Assembly: GCA_943704415.1 (NCBI GenBank)
Contig: CALSCO010001838.1
Span: 1 to 64,000, forward strand
Length of the DNA: 64,000 nucleotides
Direction of reading: 5' to 3'
From: Parvularia atlantis
Lineage: Eukaryota; Opisthokonta; Rotosphaerida
Position 1 is the first letter of the stretch, and the number at the start of each line of letters is the position of its first letter. The notes beneath the pieces were generated by a model that was not told where the DNA came from, made no database searches, and worked only from the letters and a program-made list of their open reading frames with translations. Positions 52,285 to 63,666 of this stretch are shown here, one piece after another. Position numbers and translations under genes: made by a program.

Positions 52285-53931
52285 ATGGCCCGCCTCGCCG
52301 TGGCCCTCGCGCTCGTGCTCGCCGTCGCCGCAGCCGCACCGGTCGCGCGCGCGGCCCCGCCGTACGTCTTCCGCCAGCTCGGCTCGTTCGAGTGGCGCCA
52401 GAGCGCCTTCACCTTCGCCGACGTCTACCGCGGCGAGCCCGCGCTCTTCATCACGTCGTTCGGCGCACGCGACGGTCTGCGCCCCTCCGCCTCGGCCTGG
52501 CCTTGTCGGCGCCTGACCCCGCGCCGCCTGCCGACAGACACCGTCGCGGTCGTCGAGCGCGTCGGCCAGCAGCTCGGCAACGTCGCGGGCATCAAGCCGG
52601 CCGTCGTGACCAACGGCATCATCTGGCCCAACGAGGTGCCGCGCGCCCGCTCTGTGCCCCGCGCGCGCCAGATCTCACGTCGGCTGCAGGCGCTGACCAT
52701 CCCCGAGGCCGTCTTTGGCCGCAAGGACCTGCTGCTCGTCTGCGGCGGCTTCTTCGCCGTGCCGGGCAAGAAGACCGGTGCGCGCTGCCCCGTCAGCGCT
52801 GCTGCTGCTGCTGCTCACACCGCAGCGCCAGGCGCCGTCGTCCTCATCGACACCAGCAACGGCACGTCGGTCCTGTACAAGATCTCGACCGACGAGACCG
52901 ACTTTTTCTACCACATGGCCGAGTGGCACGACATGAACGGCGACGGTGCGCATGGCCCTCCTCGAGCCTCGTCGGTCTCTCACCCGGTCGCTCAATCAGG
53001 CCGCCTCGACCTGATCACCGCCAAGGGGCGCTTCCCGACCTTTGGCCAGCCCGAGGGCAAGCTCGTGTGGCTCGAGAACCCGGGCACGCTCCGCCCTGGC
53101 CAGGCCTGGCGCGAGACGTTCCTGATCGACGGGCCCGACGTCTTCTTCCGCCTGCACGACTTTGACGACGACGGCAAGGACGACATCGTCGCGACGCAGT
53201 TCTTCACGGCGCGCCTGACGTACCTGTGGAACGTGGGCGTGTATGGCGCGGCGGCCGACTGGCGCTCGCGCGTGATCGCAGACAACATCGTGCGCGCGCG
53301 CCGCCCCTATCGCTGCCCGACGCTGACACGCGCCATACCAGGGCTCGCCGTTCGACGTGCGCATTACCGACCTCAACAACGACGGCCGCCTGGACCTGCT
53401 CGTGACCAACCACGAGAACGTCGCGCTCGAGTCGGCCGTGTACGCGTTCGAGGTCCCCGCCGACCCGCGCACGGGCACCTTCACGCGCCACCTGCTCGCC
53501 AACGACTTTGAGACGCTCCAGCCGGGAACGGGCCAGGCGTCGCCGGGCTCGGCGCAGGCGTTCTTCCCGATCCTGAACGAGACCGAGTACAAGCCGCACA
53601 TCGTCGTGTCCGGCGACGGCGCGCAGAAGGCGTACCTGCTTCGCCCGACGTCGGAGGACCCGGCCAACTGGTCGTACCAGAAGTCGGTCATCATTGACGG
53701 TGCGCACGCTTGCCGCCCTGAATGCCGTTCGCTGACTTGCCGGCTCGCGCGCGCCCCCGCAGTCAAGAACACCGTTGGCGGTGCGTGTGGCTCGCTTCCC
53801 CCACTCGCGTTGCTCTAAACACGCGTGGCGCAGGCATCTCGGTCAGCGACACGGACCGCGACGGCGCGGCCGAGCTGTTCATTCCGGAGTACGACGGCGG
53901 CCGCGTGCACATCGTCACGTTCGGCGTCTGA
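52285..53931 (+). CDS. Secreted FG-GAP / VCBS repeat protein
   Basis: The signal peptide MARLAVALALVLAVAAAAPV is followed by beta-propeller repeats with calcium-binding Asp loops: DMNGDGRLDLI (split by an intron), DFDDDGKDDIVATQFF, DLNNDGRLDLLVTNHENV and DTDRDGAAELFIPEYDGG. Between them are FGQPEGKLVWLENPGTL and FLIDGPDVFFRLHDF, typical of the VCBS/FG-GAP fold also seen in integrin alpha chains. The protein should be lumenal or secreted; its ligand is unknown. GT-AG introns interrupt several repeats. The segment after ITSF is open but intron-like: it starts GCGCACG, has a CCTGACC box, and ends CCGACAG, so it may be another GC-AG intron. Confidence 0.88.
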
Positions 53932-53969
53932 CTTTGCTTGCTTTCCCATTCCTTCGTTACACGTGCTGT

Positions 53970-54282
53970 TCACGACGATGCAGCACTGCGCGATGCCTTG
54001 AACAGCGACACTTTGGCCGTAAGCTGCTGTGCTGCGGCTGGCGCTGCGCCTGGCGCTGCGGGCTGTGTCCTTGCCGGCTTCTCGACCACGACATCGCGCA
54101 CTGCCACGCGCGAGGGCAGCACAGCGGGCGGCGCGTCGGCGGCCACTGCGGCGTCTTCGCCCTCCTCGTCGCGCAGCGGCGGCAGGTCAGGCCGGCGGCG
54201 ACGCGCCTCGAGGTACGCGCGCTCGATCTGGTCCAGGTTGGTCATGAATTGCTCGTCGTCGTCCTCCTCCTCCTCCTCCTCC

Positions 54283-54313
<31 letters not shown>

Positions 54314-54938
54314 TGTCCTCCTCTTCCTCCTCCTCGTCCTCGTCGTCATCGTCGGCAAAGTGCACCCGTCGCGTCGGCCGCGGCACCAGCTCGGGCCGCA
54401 GCGCGTAGTCGGTCGGCTGGGCCGTCTTGAGCGTCGCGCCTGTTGGCTTGCGCTCGACCACCACGTCCTGCAGCACCGCACCCGAACGCCCCGCCGGCTT
54501 GCGCGTACCCACATCCACACCGGCCGCACCCGCCGGCTCGTACGCTGGCATTGACGCCTTGACGAGGCGGTCGTCGGCGTCGTACTCCTCCCACAGGTTC
54601 ACGATCGGCTCGCCGTCCTCGGTGAGCGCCACGCCACCCGCCACGCCGCCCGCCACGCCACCCGCCACGCCATCCCCACTCCACGCCTGGAGCCGGCGCT
54701 GGGCGACGCCGCGGGCGTGTTCGGCCGAGCACTCGAGCCAGTAGCCGCCGCCGTGACTCTCGCCGTCGCCGCCGAGGAGCACGACCCACTCGCCCGGGTG
54801 CACTATCGTCGCCCGCAGCAGCGCGCGTCCGCCGCTGATGGGCACGAGCACGTCGTGGCGCAGCCGCCGCGGCAGCGTCGCCAGCGGCCCGTCCGGCGCG
54901 AGCAGCTTCCTCAGCTCATCCATCGGCCACGCTGTCAT
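53970..54938 (-). CDS. URI1: Unconventional prefoldin URI
   Basis: An intronless frame. The N-terminus has HDVLVPISGGRALLRATIVH, PGEWVVLLGGD and YWLECSAEHARGVAQRRLQ, which align with the URI prefoldin core (MVPFGPFAFMPGKLVHTNEV, LLGDNWFAKCSAKQAVGLVE in animals). Next come EPIVNLWEEYDADDR and a long Glu/Asp run encoded by a CTC/GAG repeat. The C-terminal URI-type end is KVSLFKASRSAASS, with the VSxFKxxR motif and repeated DVVVE-K motifs (DVVVERKPTG, DVVVEKPART). URI binds RPB5 and the R2TP/prefoldin-like complex that assembles RNA polymerases. The start may be 54938 (MTAWPMDEL) or 54923 (MDEL). A fourfold GVAGGVAGGVAGG repeat lies mid-protein. Confidence 0.77.
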
Positions 54939-54956
54939 TAACCGCGATCCAGCCCA

Positions 54957-57900
54957 TGGACGAGTCGCCGCCTGTCGTGCGCGCCGAGCCCGTGACGGTG
55001 CGCGCGCCCTCCTGCCCACGCGCCTGCCCATGCGCACTGACGCGGCACGGCACGATGCACACGCAGATCGATGGGCTCGCCGGGCGGCGCATGCTGCTGC
55101 TGTTCCCCAACGCGCTCGTGCACGCGCGCCCCTCGCGCCGCCGCAGCAATACACACAAGGACGCGGCCGGCGAGGGCGGTGGCGACGGCGGGTGCGCGAT
55201 GCGTCCGCGACGGCGCCCTGTCGCGGCGCTGCTCAGTCGGCCGATCGGCGCAGCGCGACGCCGCCTCCCCCGCCCACGCCGCCCGCGCAGCCGCAGCCGC
55301 CCGTGTCGTACGTCTGCGACGGCCTCGTCGAGCTGACCGGCATCCACGTCGAGGCGCTGGCGCCGGTCGCGGCCGCCGCCGGCGACGTGCCGTGCAGCCG
55401 CATGGCCATCAGCGCGCCCATGACCGCGCGCTTCGTCGTCAACCTCGCCACCGAAGCCGCGCGTGACGACTGGATCCGCGCCATCCGCGCCGCCGTGCGT
55501 CCCTCCCTCCCTCCCTCGTGAGCACACGCGGCTCAGCCCGTCGTACGCAGGCGCAGCAATACCCGCCCAACCGCACGCCGCCGCTGCTCGCGCGCCGCAC
55601 CGAGCGCCCGTCCGCGCTCACATTCAGCGTCGGCTCGCTGCTCTCGCCCACGCTATTTGCGGCGCAGCGCACGCTCACCGATGACGGCGCGTCGTCGGCG
55701 CCGGTCGGCACACCGCCCTCAGCTGGCAACTTCTCGGCGGGCGTGTCGAGCAGCAAGTGCGTGCGCGCACTCATGTGCCGCCGTCGCGCTCAGACACACG
55801 CGCGCGCGTGGCAGATCGCTCAAGAACAAAAAGCGCAAGGAACAGGTGCCCGCGGGCGTGCTTGAGCAGGAGGTGATCAAGCGCGGGTATCTCAAGAAGC
55901 AGGGCGAGATGGTCAAGGTGCCGTCAGCGCCCGCCGGGGCCGCCGGGGCTAACTCTGCGCGTCAGACGTGGAAGGCGCGCTGGTTCGTCCTGCGCAAGGA
56001 GACGCTGTCGTACTACGATGTCGAGGAAGACGAACGTGATCTGCCGGTCGAGGGCCTGCTGCAGATGATCCACTTCTCGACGGGCATGTCGGTCGAGCTG
56101 CACGCGCAGAGGCCGGACACGATCGTTCTGCACACGTCCGAGCGCAACTACAACCTGCAGGCAATGTCGGCCTCGGCTTGCTCCGCCTGGATGAAGGCGT
56201 TCGAGTGCGCTCGTTGCTGCGTGTGCGGCCGCGGCTGACCCACAGGCGCGCTCACAGGCTGTGCCCTCTGCTGCGTACGCGCGTGGCCAACGACAGCCCC
56301 GACACGCCCAGCCCGACCGTCATCATCACGCCCGACTACTCGGACAGGTGGCGCGGCTGCCCCATGCACGCGCTGGCTGCTGACGCACGCGCACGCGCAC
56401 GCAGCGCACTGGCCATGTCGGCGTCCGAGGACAACATGCTGGGCGTGCGGCGGTCGAGCTCGCTGCATCGGCGGTCGCAGCTGAGCCGGCGCGTCGACGT
56501 GGGCGAGGACACCGCAGCGGACGGCGATGGCGAGGCGACGCGGTCATCGATCGACAACAGCAGGCGCACCGTCTCGGACGGCGGCCGCGCGCGCACAAGC
56601 TCGATGCAGGGCAGCGGCGTCACGTCGTCGACTGCGGCAGCATCCGATGCCGTCGCAAACACATCGGCTGAGGACGCCAACGGCCAATTTGCGCCGACGG
56701 CGGCGTTGCTGACGGCGCAGCTGGTAGAGCAGCGGCGCGGCTCGTCGGCCGGGTCGAGCGGCTCAGGCGGGCCGGACCGCTGTGCGTCGTGGCTGCCTGT
56801 GCCGTGTGCGCCGTTGACGCGCGTCCCCGCGCAGCGCCGTCGTCCATGCCGGCCTCGCCGCGCAAGGCAGACGTGCCGCTGCTTGACTTGACCGGGCTCG
56901 GCAAGACGGGCGGTGGCTCGGCAACGCCGTGCGTCGCGCAGCCCTGGCCCGTGTGCGCGTCGTTGCTCATACTTGACCGACATGCAGCAAGAGCCCGTCG
57001 GTAGCGGCGGCGGCAGCTGGATCGGCTTCTGGAGCGCTTGCCGCCGACTCGGACGACTCGTACTCGATCATCTCGGATGGCGAGGTGCGCGGGCTGGCTG
57101 GCGCATCACGCGCTCGCTGACTGCACGCTCACAGGGCGAGGAAGTGAACCTGACGGGGCGAGTGCGTCTCACGCCGCCGTGCGCTCGCTGCTCGCTGACC
57201 CGCCGCCGTTGCCGCAGTCAATCGCGCTCATCCGCAGCCGGCAAGACAAGAAGAAGCTCGCCGGCATGACGCACACCCGCCGCACACAGGCCGCGCAGCT
57301 CGCTCACGCGCGGCGCAAAGCAGAGTCAGAGACGGATGACAAGGAGGAGCGCGAGGAGCGCCGGCACGACTTTGCGCGCGACTGGCAGACGGTGGAGGAC
57401 TGGATGCAGGGCATCACGAGCAACATGCGCGCCAACAACGAGAAGATCAACATTGAAGTCCGCAAGGTGCATCCCGCGTGCGCTTGCGTCTCATCGCGCT
57501 CACTGCGCCCGACCGGCAGGCGCTCAAGCGGCTGCGCAACTCCGCTCGCCCGCTGATGGACATGGGCCGCGACATGGGGCGCGACATGCGCAAGATCAAC
57601 GCGCGCTTCCGCCGTTTCGGCACGGCTCCTTCGCCCAGCGTGTCGCCCGTGCCGACCGTCGGCCACAAGGCGCGCACCACCGCGCACAGCATGCCTGATT
57701 GACGCGCGCCGCCAGCAGGGCAAGAGGAAGGCCACGGCTACCGACGACGCCGCCGACGCCGAGACACCCGTCACCGCGGCGCAGGACGGGCTAGCAAGCG
57801 GGGCGCAGGCCGGCGCCGCTTCGGCCCTGCCAGCAACCCCCGCGGACTTTGTGATGCCGACGGCGCCGGCCCAGTGCGCGTGCAAGGAGCACGCAGACGT

Positions 57901-59541
57901 GAAGCAGTTGGACGAGATTGTGCCCGTGCGGTGCGTCGCCCCCCTTTCGCTTGCTCGCGCTGCGCCGCATCTCACCTCGCGCGCAGCGTCGACGTGCTGT
58001 ACGGCCTGCTGTTTGGCGAGGCGCCGCTCGGCGTGCGACGGCTGCACCTCATGCGAGGCGTCGTCGGTGCACCACAGCGCTTTGCGCGCACCGCTGCCGG
58101 CTGACGCCGCACTCGCAGACGTGCAGGAGGACGTCGCGGCCAAGACGCCCGACAACGATGCCGAATGGCTCAAGCAGACGGTGCGGTACAAGCTGCCGAT
58201 CAAGAACCCGTTCTGTGCGCCCGCCGGGCGCTCGGGGGTTGTTGTCGCTGCTGCTGACCTGGCCCCGGCAACCAGCGCGCAGTCCGACGACGATGTGCGT
58301 CGAGAACCAGGACAAGCTGCTGATCGAGCGCTGCCGGCGGTACGTGGTCGAGATCGAGGTCAACAACCCGGACGTGCCCTACGGCGACATGTTCTACTCG
58401 ATCGCGCGCTACTGCCTCACGTTCGAGACGCCGACGAGCGCGCGCATGGTCACGCACGTGCGCGTGCTCTTCCGCAAGGCGTCCATGCTCAAGGGTGCGC
58501 GCGTGCTCGTGCCTGCGTAGATAAGCTGATGCGCGCACGCACGCAGCGGTCATCACGCGGCTGGCGCTCGGCGCGACGAAAGAGTACTTCCAGCAGCTGC
58601 ACACGTGCGTGATGGAGGAGGTCGCCCTGATACGCCCTGGCCTCGTGCTCGCCTTGCCCAACGGCGCGCCTGCCGGTGACGTCGCGCCCATGGTGCGGTC
58701 CGCGTCGCGCGCGTCGGGCATAGCGTCGATCACCTCGCGTGTGGGCGGCGGAGACGGCGACGCCGCAGCGAGCGCGACTTCGTCGGCCAGTGCAGGTGAC
58801 GCGTCGCCGCTGCTCGCTAGCATGACCGGCCCGCTTGGCTTTGTGCCGCTCTACGTGCCCATCGTCGCAACGGCCGTCGTCCTCTCGCTCATCCTGCTGC
58901 TGCCGGTGCGTGGGCTGATAGGCAGCGATACACCTGCCTGTTCACTGCCGCGCGCAGATTGTCCCGCGTATGCTTGTGCCGGTCACGTCCGCGACCGACC
59001 GCCTCGTGCTGACGCTGCGCTGCTCGGCGTTCTCGTGCGCGCCCGTCTTTGCCGCGTTCATCTTCCCCGGTGCGCTTGCTCGCTCTCTCGGTGCAGGCAG
59101 ACGCATGCCCATGCTGTGCGTGCGCGGCAGGCCGCAACCAGTTCGAGTCGCTGCACCTGCGGTGCGTGCGCGGCCATCGGCTATGTGTCTGACGCGCCGC
59201 ACAGGCTGTCGGTGCTGTTTGTGCTTAGTGCGCTCAGCCTGGCCACGTTTGGCGAGATGGCCGAGCACATGGATACGCTGCTGTTCGCGAGCATGTACCA
59301 CCTCATGGGCTCGTTCATGCTGCTGTACCGCAACTTTTGTGCGCGCCGCACGCTGTCGGCCGCACGCACGCAAAATGCTGACCCGCGTTGCCCAGCGTCG
59401 CCGCCGGACGCGCCCCCGCCGACCGTCACGACGTCGCCCGGCGCGGCCCTGTGCGCGACCACGTCGGGCCTGATCATGCTCGGCAACCTCTACGTGTCGC
59501 TGGCGCACTACCTCGGCCCGCCCACGTCGTCGTCTGTGTGA
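54957..59541 (+). CDS. Double-PH VASt-domain protein (GRAMD/Lam-type sterol transfer candidate)
   Basis: After MDESPPVVRAEPVT an intron leads to a first PH/GRAM-like domain (LAGRRMLLLFPNALVHARPS, SYVCDGLVELTGIHVEALAP, ARDDWIRAIRAAV) split by a Pro-rich loop. A second, canonical PH domain follows: KRGYLKKQGEMVKV, QTWKARWFVLRKETLSYYDV, LHTSERNYNLQAMSASACSA. Then a long Ser-rich linker, a charged coiled coil (DWQTVEDWMQGITSNMRANN) and a VASt-like domain (LDEIVPVRVDVLYGLLFGEA, WLKQTVRYKLPIKNPFC). C-terminal membrane helices include FVPLYVPIVATAVVLSLILL. This order resembles GRAMD1/Lam proteins that move sterols at ER contact sites. The intron at 57670-57715 (AAG|GCGCGC…GCCAG) has an in-frame stop and is GC-AG. 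Exon joins around 56200-57100 and 58500-59500 are uncertain. Confidence 0.75.
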
Positions 59542-59551
59542 TGCAATGCCG

Positions 59552-60419
59552 TCAATACCACACCCGCCCGGTCACAAAGTCGTCCAGGCGGATGCGCCGC
59601 CGGCGGTACTTTGCAGGGCAGACAATGCGCACGTGGTCGTGCTGCTCGGGTGCGAGGCGCGTGAGTAGGCGATCTACGCGTTTGAGCGCGCGTCAGCTCG
59701 CACGCAGCGCTGCAGCCGTCGCGCGCACCCTTGAGCTGGTGGCAGACGGGCAGCGTGCCCTCGACGATCAGGTGTCCCTTCTCGGGCCGGCCGAGGTCGG
59801 TGAACAGGCGCCTGCCAGTGCGAGGCGTGCGTGTCGGTCGATTTCTCGCGTACCGCGACAGCGCGCGCACTGTGCCGTCGCCGCCAGCGGCAGGAGGTCG
59901 TGCAGCTCGGTGAGGACGGCGGCGTGAACGACGACGTGAAAGGGCACAGGCGGGTGGTCGACGAGGATGGCGCGCAGGCGCAGCGTGTGCCCGCCCGCGT
60001 CGGCTTGGGTAATGCGCCGGCGGATCTGCTTGCAGCGCTCGTGGGGCCTGTGCGCGCGCTCGTGCCGGTCGGCGCGTGCGTGTTTATGCTGGGCGTGCGG
60101 CGCACCCGTAGTAGAGCACGACCGAGCCGTGCAGGTGCGCGTGCAGCGCGAGCGGCAGCGTGGTGAAGTCGGGCATCTGGACGGCGCGGGAGACGATCTC
60201 GACCGTGCGGTGCACCGTGACCTGGTTGTTTGCGCACACGTGTCAAGGCAGTGAGCGATCGTGCGACCTCCCCCGCACCTGCTCGTGGTTGAGCAGCACG
60301 ACCTGCGCGCAGCCCCACGCCCGCGCGAACCGCTCGCGGCAGGTGCGCGCCGGCCCCGCGCCGCCGCGCCGCTCGTGGTCATCGTCGGCCTGGTTGTCGT
60401 CGTCGCCCTCGCGGCCGTT

Positions 60420-60456
<37 letters not shown>

Positions 60457-60714
60457 GGTGGCTGCAGCGGCGGGATCGGGTGGAAGCTGGCGCCGCGCTC
60501 GTTGGCTCGCCGTGCGCGCGCGATCAGCGAGGACGCACCCGTGGCGCAGGCACATCGGGCGCCAGAGCGCGCGGTCGGTGTGCGGGTGGTGCAGCAGCCA
60601 GCGCCACAGCACGCGGCACGTCCGCGCCAGCCGCACCACCGCGCGCGGCTCGCCGTCGCCCGCGACCCACCGCGCCACCTCGAGCTGCAGCTCGGCGGGC
60701 AGCTGGAGCAGCAT
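59552..60714 (-). CDS. F-box protein
   Basis: The N-terminal F-box reads MLLQLPAELQLEVARWVAGD, VVRLARTCRVLWRWLLHHPH, TDRALWRPMCLRHG, with the usual LPxEL, the Cys-Arg turn and Trp. The next exon has an Asp run from a GAC repeat, then RERFARAWGCAQVVLLNHEQ. Later exons give VTVHRTVEIVSRAVQMPDFT, LPLALHAHLHGSVVLYYG, HTLRLRAILVDHPPVPFHVV and VHAAVLTELHDLLPLAA, beta-rich blocks of an unknown substrate domain. The end is VRIVCPAKYRRRRIRLDDFV. F-box proteins recruit substrates to SCF ubiquitin ligases. The stop lies 10 bp from the convergent VASt gene stop. Confidence 0.78.
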
Positions 60715-60804
60715 CTGGAGGCTGGGCCGTTGATCCGTGTCGACGTTCGAGTGAGTGACAGCCGCCGGCTCAGCGCCCGCCCGTCACTCGCACCGGCGCA
60801 CTGC

Positions 60805-62568
60805 ATGGCATTCTACAACGCAGCAGAGGCAGCCGTCGCAGCCGTCGGCGCGCGCATCCTCCTCCGCCGGTCCGCCGCAGCCCCCGCGCGCCGCCCACTC
60901 GTCCTCGTCCTCGCCGGGCCGACCGGCGTCGGCAAGTCGGACGTCGCGATGGCCCTCGCCACGGCCCTGCGCGACGCCCAGACCCGCCTGCGCGAGCGCG
61001 CACGCCAGGATGCCGCCGAGCCGCACGCGCAACAGCGGCAGCAGCAGCAGCGCGCTGCGCCCAGTGACGACGACGTGGTCGAGATCGTCAACGGCGACTC
61101 GATGCAGTCGTTCGTCGGGATGGACATCGGCACGGCCAAGCCGTCCGAGGACGACATGCGCACCGTGCCGCACCACCTCTACAGCGCTGTGCCCGTGTCG
61201 GATGCGCACTCGGTCGAGACCTACCGCAACCGCGCGCTCGCCGTCATCCACGTGCGCCTCCCGCGCTCGCTGCGACGCGCCTCACGCGCGCCCGCCCCGC
61301 CCCCCGCCCCCCGCAGGACGTGATCGACCGTGGACGCCTGCCTGTCGTCGTCGGTGGCTCGGGCCTGTACCTGCGCTGGCTCCTGGCCGAGTCGGCGCAG
61401 ATCCCGCGGCGCTCGCCCGAGGTCGACCGGCGCATCGAGCAGACGCTCGAGGAGGACAAGTCGTGGGACAAGAGGTGCGCTGCTGTCGCCACCCGGGGCC
61501 ACCGGCCAACGTGCCCGCACGCCACGCAGCCTGCAGCGGCTCGCGGTCGTTGACCCGGTCTACGCCAGCGCGCTTTCGCGCAACGACTACCGCCGGCTGC
61601 GACGAGGTGCGCGCGCCCGCTCTACGCCACGCTCGGTGCCTGACCATGCATGCGGCAGCACTCGAGATCGTGCACGTCACCGGCCGGCCCGTGAGCGAGC
61701 GCAAGGTCGGCCCCGCGCAGGGCCTCGTCAATGGCTGCGACTTCCGCTGCGTCTTCTTCACCGCGCCGCGCGTGTCGCTGTACCGGCGGTTGGACGCGCG
61801 CGTCGAGGCGATGATCTACCGCGGGCTGATTGAGGTGAGGTCTGTGAGCGTGCAGCATTCGGGACTGAGCCGCGCCCGAGCAGGAGACAATCGCCCTGCG
61901 CGCGACGGAGGGGCTGCGGCAAGACAGCGTCGCGGGGCAGGCGCTCGGCTACCGCAAGGTGCTGGAGCAGTTGCGCATCTTTGACGTGCGTTGGCTCGCG
62001 GCAGCACGCGCTGTGCCGCACGCTCACGCCCGCTGATGGTAGGAGCGGCGCGCCGAGCTCAACTCGCGCTCGCGCTTCGAGCACATCATCGACGACATCA
62101 TGACCGCGCACAGGCACGCACGGCTCGTCGCGCGCGCCGCTCGCTCCGGCACCAACGACGCTCACGTGCACCCGCAGAAACTACGCACACCGGCAGTGGA
62201 TCTGGTTCCGGCAGGAGCCCGAGTTCACGTGGGTCATGATGGACGCGCTCGCGCAAGCGGTCGAGCGCCTCTGCCACCTGCTCACGCTCGACCGGAGCGA
62301 GCACGAGGAGGCGCGCAAGGTGCAGACCGGGTGCAGCCTCTGCGCGCACAGTGCTTGATACACGCGCGTGCAGGAGATCAACGCCGGCTTTGCCGAGCGC
62401 GGGTACATCTGCCCGCAGGAGGGCGACCGCAAGAGCCTCGAGCTGAGCCTGCGGCTGTACAAGCCCAAGCGCATGATCTTCGACGACGAGCGGTCGCTGA
62501 CGCTGCTGATGGACCGCGTGCGCACGACCTTTCACCGGTACCACCCGCAGCCGTTCAACCTGCTGTGA
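60805..62568 (+). CDS. TRIT1: tRNA isopentenyltransferase (MiaA/TRIT1 family)
   Basis: A P-loop LVLVLAGPTGVGKSDVAMAL is followed by a charged Gln-rich insert and then EIVNGDSMQSFVGMDIGTAK, MRTVPHHLYSAVPVSDAHSV, GRLPVVVGGSGLYLRWLLAE, LSRNDYRRLRRALEIVHVTG, FFTAPRVSLYRRLDARVEAM, ALGYRKVLEQLRIF and NYAHRQWIWFRQEPEFTWV. These are the family blocks. The enzyme adds dimethylallyl to A37 of tRNAs reading UNN codons. The intron at 62114-62177 starts CAC-AG|GCACGC and ends CACCCGCAG; splicing restores HRNYAHRQ, making it a strong GC-AG case. A conserved-looking C-terminal extension ends YHPQPFNLL. The ATG at 60805 is 90 bp from the divergent F-box start. Confidence 0.94.
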
Positions 62569-62649
62569 GCTGTCAACAAGCAAAGAAAAAAACAAAGCCA
62601 ACAAAACAGAAGCGCGGATGCGCGCGCAGGCCGCCGCACGAGGCGCGCC

Positions 62650-62873
62650 TCACCGCTGTACGGCGACGTGCACAAAGCCGTCGCGCTCGTCCAGCCGGGG
62701 CGAATCGCCGCGCCGGAGGTCGTCATAGTTGACCTCGTGGAACTCGTCGCCGGCGGGCGTGCCGGCGCGGGGCGATCTCCTGCTGTCGGTGCGCGCCGCC
62801 TTGACGGGGGCGGGCTGCACGCGCGGCGGCGAGGCGGGCGCGACTGTGACGACTATGGGGCTGGGCGCTGTGG

Positions 62874-62929
<56 letters not shown>

Positions 62930-62932
62930 CCG

Positions 62933-62964
<32 letters not shown>

Positions 62965-63666
62965 GTCGTCGACGACGTCGTAGTCGAGACGCTCTGCGGG
63001 CGCGCGATCGTTCAGCAGCCGCGCGGGACAGGGCTGACAGCGACGGTACCGGCCGCGGCGTGCTTGAGGCGCGCGACGTGGTCAAAGTACACGGCCCAAA
63101 AGCACTCCTCGCTCATGACGAGCGGCGTGACGCGGTACCGGGCCCTGCGCCGGGCGTGAGCCGCGCGGCACGAGCGATCGGCGCCATTGGCAGCCGGCGC
63201 ACGCACGCGGCCAGCGCCGACGAGCGCGCGAGGACCTCGACGGCGTGCGCCTGCTCCGCGCTGTTCAGCGGGCCGCGCACGCCGCTCGCCGCCGTCGCCG
63301 CGGCCGCCGCGGCCGTGAAGGCGTCGGGGCGGGCGGCGAGCGCGTCGACGGCGGCCAGCATCGCGGCGTCGACGGCGGGCGGCGCGGGCGGCGGGCGGTG
63401 CAGCGGCGGTGCGGCGGCGTCGGGGGCGTCGGGAGCCGTGGCGGCCGCGGCGCCGCCCCCCTCGGCGGCCTCGTCGTCGGCGCGCACGAGCGACCGCACC
63501 CCTGTTCGTGGGGATCAATCAGCCCGCGCGCCGCAGTGACGACGACGACGGCGGCGGCGGCAGGCGGCGCACCGGCGTCGAGGCGCTCCAGCTCCGACTC
63601 GACCACGCGCACGCCGCTCTCCACCGCGCGCGCCACGTCCTGCACCGACCGCAGGAGCCAGTCCAT
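62650..63666 (-). CDS. BSD-domain protein (SYAP1/BSDC1/Dos2 type)
   Basis: The N-terminus MDWLLRSVQDVARAVESGVR and VVESELERL is amphipathic, as in BSDC1/SYAP1 proteins, followed by Ala-rich helices (AAMLAAVDALAARPDAFTAA, LNSAEQAHAVEVLARSSALA). The BSD domain is YRVTPLVMSEECFWAVYFDH and VARLKHAA, with the paired aromatic FW. The C-terminal part has ERLDYDVVDD, a Pro run, a run of about 14 Gln from CAG repeats, and FHEVNYDDLRRGDSP before the end DGFVHVAVQR. BSD proteins act in membrane trafficking and Akt/TORC2 signalling in animals. At least two introns. CGTGACA, ACGTCAC and GGTCACGG boxes lie within 85 bp upstream of the ATG. Confidence 0.8.
62880..62928. repeat. CTG/CAG repeat encoding poly-Gln in the BSD-domain protein
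   Basis: About sixteen CTG units on the plus strand followed by a GGC repeat (62935-62962) that encodes the neighbouring Pro run on the minus strand. Confidence 0.85.
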
